In this document: positions 49,801-55,800 of the stretch, one piece after another
How positions within the stretch are numbered: the stretch's first letter is position 1
Layout of the letters: each line of letters begins with the position of its first letter
Translations under genes and position numbers: made by a program
Source: Thereva unica
Taxonomy: Eukaryota > Arthropoda > Insecta > Diptera > Therevidae
Length of the DNA stretch: 64,000 nt
Direction of reading: 5' to 3'
Assembly: GCA_949987705.1 (NCBI GenBank)
Contig: OX465283.1
Span: 75,277,720-75,341,719 of the forward strand
Notes under the pieces: model-generated
Seen by the model: only the letters and a program-made list of their open reading frames with translations
Told to the model about the DNA's origin: nothing
Database searches by the model: none

Positions 49801-52800
49801 ACTGTGTGTGGATTACTCTGGATTTCTTTAAATTTAATCCGCATTCAGCCTTACCTACTTACTTATTCCTTTTTAATCCTTCATGGGACATGAAACGCGA
49901 AAGTTTTGCGCAACAGCTCTCAGCTTCGTCCAGGATCTCCCTGATTAGCTTGGTATATAGCTTCCACTTCATTCCTCTAAACAAGATCCGTAAGGTGAAA
50001 TGTTGAATGTCAAAATAGCTCCTGTTAGCAACGTTTATTCTCCTTCAGACCACCGTTGTCTCGCAATATTGTTCCAAATTAAGTCAATTTTTGTTCTTTT
50101 TGCAGCAGTTTGAACTATAATTGATTTTCGTGACCTTTATGACCCTGCATAACTTGAGTTGCCAGTTGGCTTTATGGACTTTTGGGAAATTATTTGTGAG
50201 CCCAAAAACAAAGAGAATCCCGCTGAAAGATCTCCAGTTGCATTTTTTTAGAGGTTCATGTATAAAGTGGCTGGGCTATGCCTGAAGTTTTTGCAAAAAG
50301 ATTATCGTATAGCTCATCATGTTTTCCAAGATAAACAAAGCTGTAAGAAGCTGGCCGATAGAATAGGTCGTAGAAAAATATCTACGAACCTTAGGTATAA
50401 GAAAAAGGAAGACTTCAAGCCAGGGACCGACAGTTCTGGAGGAGGATGTTACAGGAAGCCAGGCCAATAACAGGCTGTGGAGCTATTTATGATGATGATG
50501 AATTACTGCATAATGTTTGTGCACCTCCCAAGTTTCACGCATTGCCAGAACTATTGGTTGGAAGAAGTTGATATGGCCAGATTCAGTGAACGCGAACTGT
50601 AGTGAGCCTAGAGAATAAGGGACTTTCTTCGGATACATAAGCTTTAGCACTAAGAAACAGTCCGCTTATTGCTGCTGCCCCAAAGTAGCCCTGACCAACT
50701 ATATAGTGGCAGTCTATTTGTCTATTCCGTTCTTCTTTAAACCACCTACAATAAGATTAGCCGAAGCTTTCTCTGTCGTGTCAGTAGTCGGAATGCACTC
50801 AAAAAATGCTTCTTTGACTACATACTTATTTAATTGGACTTCTCGGAGGCGATATCTCGCTCGTCGCTTACTTAAGATAATGAGCTTCGAATGACATGAG
50901 TGCTCTCCACTTTCTTGCTTTTATTTTGGGGGGCGTTTAAACCCCCAAAATACCCTCTGGGTACGCCTATGTGCTTGCTTGAAATCTATAAACAGTACGT
51001 GAATATGATGTCGAATTCCCATGATTTTTCCAAAATTCTTCTTAAAGTGGAAATATGGCTTGTACTGGACCTACCTGGGGCCATATTTGGTTTCTCGACA
51101 AAAAAAGCTTCTCGACTTTCTCTAAGTTTCATATTTGACATCACGACCAAATCGACAGATAAGCGCGGCCATTCAAAACCATCAAATTGTGGTATTACTC
51201 CAATGGCAACAAACCACGTATATTTAATTAAAGTATAAATTGTTATAAGTTTATTACATGCATAAATTGAGCTTTTTAATAATCGTTTATCGACACGTAA
51301 AGAGACGATATCGTTTCGCCAAATGTCAATTTTTGTTTATCGACAGAAGACATTGTCGACTCGAGAAACCAAATACGGCCCCTGGTCGAAAGCCACATTG
51401 ATAACTACCTATTATGCCTTCTGTGATGGGTAGAAGTTAAGGAGGAGATCAACTCGTATATGAGAACTATATAGGTGTAGTTATCACATACGAGTTGATA
51501 TCCTTTGCCCCTTCTGTCCATTTCAGTAGGATCTTTTTCTGACGCCAGATCGATTCTATAAGAATAAGCTTGCGTAATCCATTCCTTTATTAATTCTTGG
51601 CTCCCGGGCTGTATGTACAAATAGCACTAGTCATTAGAGCGAAAAAGGCTATATAATTGTACAGCAAACTGCTGTTCGTTCTCTGTGATAAGTGACAGCA
51701 ATTTGCCCGTCGTCGAGGGGGCCCCAACGGTGGGAAGACTATTTTCTGAAATGCAGTTTTACATGACTTCTAATCGATTTAAGGCTTTTCGCCAAAATGC
51801 TATCAAATGGCATAAACAGTACAAATCCTAATCTAAAGCTAACAACACATTTTGATTACATGATGAATATTCTTCGTAACAAAATCGGAGGGAGGACCTC
51901 CAATCATATTTTCCACGGGCCCTAAGAAAGCTCTGTGCGCCCGATAAGACTCGCAGAATCTGGAATAACTCTACGTCTGTATCGAAAACTTTAAAGCCTG
52001 CACTACACTACTCGCGAAGTTACTTCGGCGAAGTACTTCTCGAAGTTAATCGAAGTCGCGAAGAGCCCAGTCGCATGGCGCCCGCACGCTTTGCAACATG
52101 GATAACGTTCACGAAGCAGCTGCAGTTGCAATGTGCACTATCATGTATTACAGCTACGTACAGTACATACTTATCATAAAAAGAAAATTAAAAAGAACGA
52201 AGTGAGCCGAGTAGTGTAATAGATGCTTCATGTTAGAACTTCGGCAAACGTCGAGTCCTTTGACTCGGGCGCAAAAACCTCCAAAGAAGGGAAGTTGCCC
52301 GAGGCGAAGTAAAGTTACACGAAGTGAATCGAAGTGCCTCTCTACACTCTCTACTTCGACCAACTTCGATCAACTTCGCGAGTAGTGTAGTGCAGGCTTA
52401 AAGGCCCAATTATAATGAACGGATCTGAGCGGATTGGAATGTCAAAAAAACGCTGATCGGATAGGAAATTGACTGGTTATAATAACGCATCTGCTCGGAT
52501 TCAAAGGTCAAAGCCTATTGTAAAAAAGAGTTCAAAAACAAATCTTCATTTTGTTGTTTTTATAGCCACTTTTCGCATTTTATAAATAATTACATAATTT
52601 TTAACCTCGTTGACGAGTTGGTAGCCGGTAAAAATTTTTGCATTTCAACTTTTAACGTTATGTTTATAAAATTTTTGACAGTTCAATGCGGCAATTTCTA
52701 ATCTTTTAAAAACGAATGCGCTCAAATCCGACCGAATCCGCTTGAATGCGTTCATTATAATCGGTCAGGTCTAAAATGTATGCTGAGAAAACCAATTTGA

Positions 52801-55800
52801 CAGTTCAATCCGTTTTGTTGCGCTCAAATCCGTTCATTATAATTGGGCCTTAAGAATTTGGAAACTATGTTAGCTTTTTGGTGGCTGGCGTCACTTTTTA
52901 TAGGTTATATAGCCACTATTATTTCGGTCCAATTTTTTTTAAGGCTGGCACAGGCATCGTCTCTAGCTGACCATCAGGTATATCACAAATTTTTCCCAGT
53001 TACATTTAAGGCTAGGCTTAAACGGCTTACAGTAGTTTTGTACGTTCCGCTGATGCTGAAAAAGAGGCGTATAATTTTTTTAGCTACCCCAAAAAGTTAT
53101 TATTCCTCAGTGTATTAAGTTACGATTATTAAAGGCTTTCAAAGCTGATCCCGCAAGCTGAAAATGTGAGATCGACAAATTGCAGCCTTTAATCTGTACT
53201 TCCAGAAACCGTTTTTGTAAATTTAAATTGGGCTACTCTGCTAATATTGGCGCAATTTGCAAGATTAGGGTCAATTTTGCTTATCCAGCTTTTCGCTGCG
53301 AAAAATGATCGGATCGGAATCTACAAACATCATTTTGTAGGGTTTTCAATTCTCTACAAAATGCAGCGTTGCGGGTAACGCGATCCATGCAGTGGTGGTA
53401 GTGGTAGTGCAAGTTATCTGCTGTACAATTTTATAGCACGAAAAAATCTCTAATGGTTGGTCTAAAATAGTATATTCGGTTTCTCCTCGACAAGGAATGC
53501 AACGGTTTCCAAGGAACTGCGTCGACGCAAATTCGCGGCGGAATTGCGCCGGCTTACTTGCGTTATTATTGACGTAACGCAAGTTCATCGTGTGTGATTT
53601 CCAAGCTCATATAATTTCGGTTAGGAATAGCCAATGGTCTAGGGCAGTAATCAGAATGAGTTGGGAAAGGGATTTCTTTTTATTACAATCATTTTCCGGT
53701 TGGGGTTGGGCAGATTGTGTTGATGTAGGCGGAAGGGAAATACCATAAAAGGATGAAATTCTGAGTAGGCCGGGGTGTTGAATGGCTATTACTTAACATT
53801 TCTGATTCCATTTCAGTAATGACATTCAGTACTGCTAATTTTGCCTTTACAATTCGTGCAGCGGAAAATGTTTTCGCCATCGAAACGATGCTTTCAAAAA
53901 ACAAATCAACTCCATCCTTTTCTACATTTGTATTTTTCTCTAAATTTGATGTTTCCTCACTTCCTTTTATTATTTTTTTGTAAAATATGTCTTATTTTCA
54001 TGAGGACTTTGCTGAATTTGACCGTTCCGTTTACTTGGCTTAATATGAATATTATCCTCCTTTATTGGGCCACTTGGGGACTCAGTCTGTGAATTTTCTT
54101 CTACTAAATATATTTACTATTTTCCTCGATTGTCGGAGGGCTTAGAGTACGTTCCTAAACTGAGATATTAGCCTGCGTTCTAGTACATTTTTCAAGTACA
54201 GTTTTTCGTTAATTTGTTTAGGTATACGGCAACTTGCAGTTGGGGAATCATTGCTGTCTTTGGTTCTTCAATTTCGGATATAGCCATTCCTGGATCAGCA
54301 CTACATATTATACGCGAAGTTTTGACTTGGCATTTGCAAGAGAATGATAAAATCTCCATGCCAACGGAAGATAATCTGAAGGTAGTAGCAAAGGAATATT
54401 TCGAACTGTGGAGTTTTGGTAATTACTGCGGCACTATTGATGGGAAGCACGGAATGGTGAAGTGTCTAAAAAAGTTGGGATCACCATTCTTTAATTATAA
54501 AGAATAATTTTCTATTGTATTGTTTGCGATTACAGATGCCCCTTGTAGATTCATTGGTGTTGACGTTGGTTCATACGAGCGTGAAGGCAATGCAGGGATT
54601 TATGCAAAATGTAATATGGGAAAACTTATATTGAATGATGAATTCCCATTTCCTGATTGAGCGACTATCGTAGGCACGAAGATTTCATTACGTTATGCTT
54701 GAATTTGAGATGAAGCCCTGCCTTAAGGGAGCCTGATGAAAACATATCCTCAAAGCCAGTCGTCGTACGATAGTACAACAGCTACGGGGGCGTTCAAGTA
54801 TTACGTAACGCAATTTTTGAAATTTGTTGCCCCCCCTGTAATGCGCCGTAACGTTTTTCTGTACAACCCCCCCCCCCCATCCCCTAAACATTACGTAACA
54901 CCCAAGTGACCACTTTTACCTAAAAGTGACAATTATATGGCGCAAAGTACCGGAATGCTGCTAAAATAGCTTTTTTATAGTTTTAATCGCCTTTGCGGTA
55001 ATAATAAGTAAAACAAGAGATTTCTAAGTGGCAATAAGGGATGTTACGAATGTTTGCATTCGCCTTCGCTTATGCGAATGATTCGCATCATTTTTAACAT
55101 TCGTATCGACATTCGCATTCGCATCAAGCGAGGGACTCCCCGTAAAACATAAACGAAAAGGGTTGCAAGTTGGGAGATTGTTCGAACCCCCCCCCCCCTG
55201 TAAAGCATCGTAACGTTTTACAACCCCCCTCCCCCAAATTGCGTTACGTATTACTTGAACGCTCCCTACGTCTAATTATCGACATTTGCCGGCAAGAAAA
55301 ACTACAGAAAATACATTTAGGATAATGGCTCAATATTTCCGTTCTTTCTTTCCCTTTTTTATTCATATTTTTCCTGCCAAATATTCCCTTTTATTGACAG
55401 GTTTTTATAACATTTTAATTTAAAATTATGAAGAGGAGGATTCAACTTAATTAAATCTATTAATGAATCGACCTCCTCTTTAGTAAAATATCACTGAAGA
55501 AAACAAAAACGACTACTTTGCGCCGACGCAATTACGTCGGAATCAAAACTTTTTGATTCCAACGGAATTGCGTCCACAAAAGTGCGCACAAGTGTCCGCT
55601 GCATCATGGCGTAATTCCGTCGCCTCTTTGCATCAGTGCAATCTCTTTGAAGCCGTAGCTTAACGTGATTGGATAGGGTACATAAAAGGACCTTTACACT
55701 CATCGGTGACGACACCGTCGTGCCATCATCGACCCTTTGACACTCACTACTATGATAGCAATTGTTCCATCGAAATCAACATTCTTCTGCCTCCACGACA

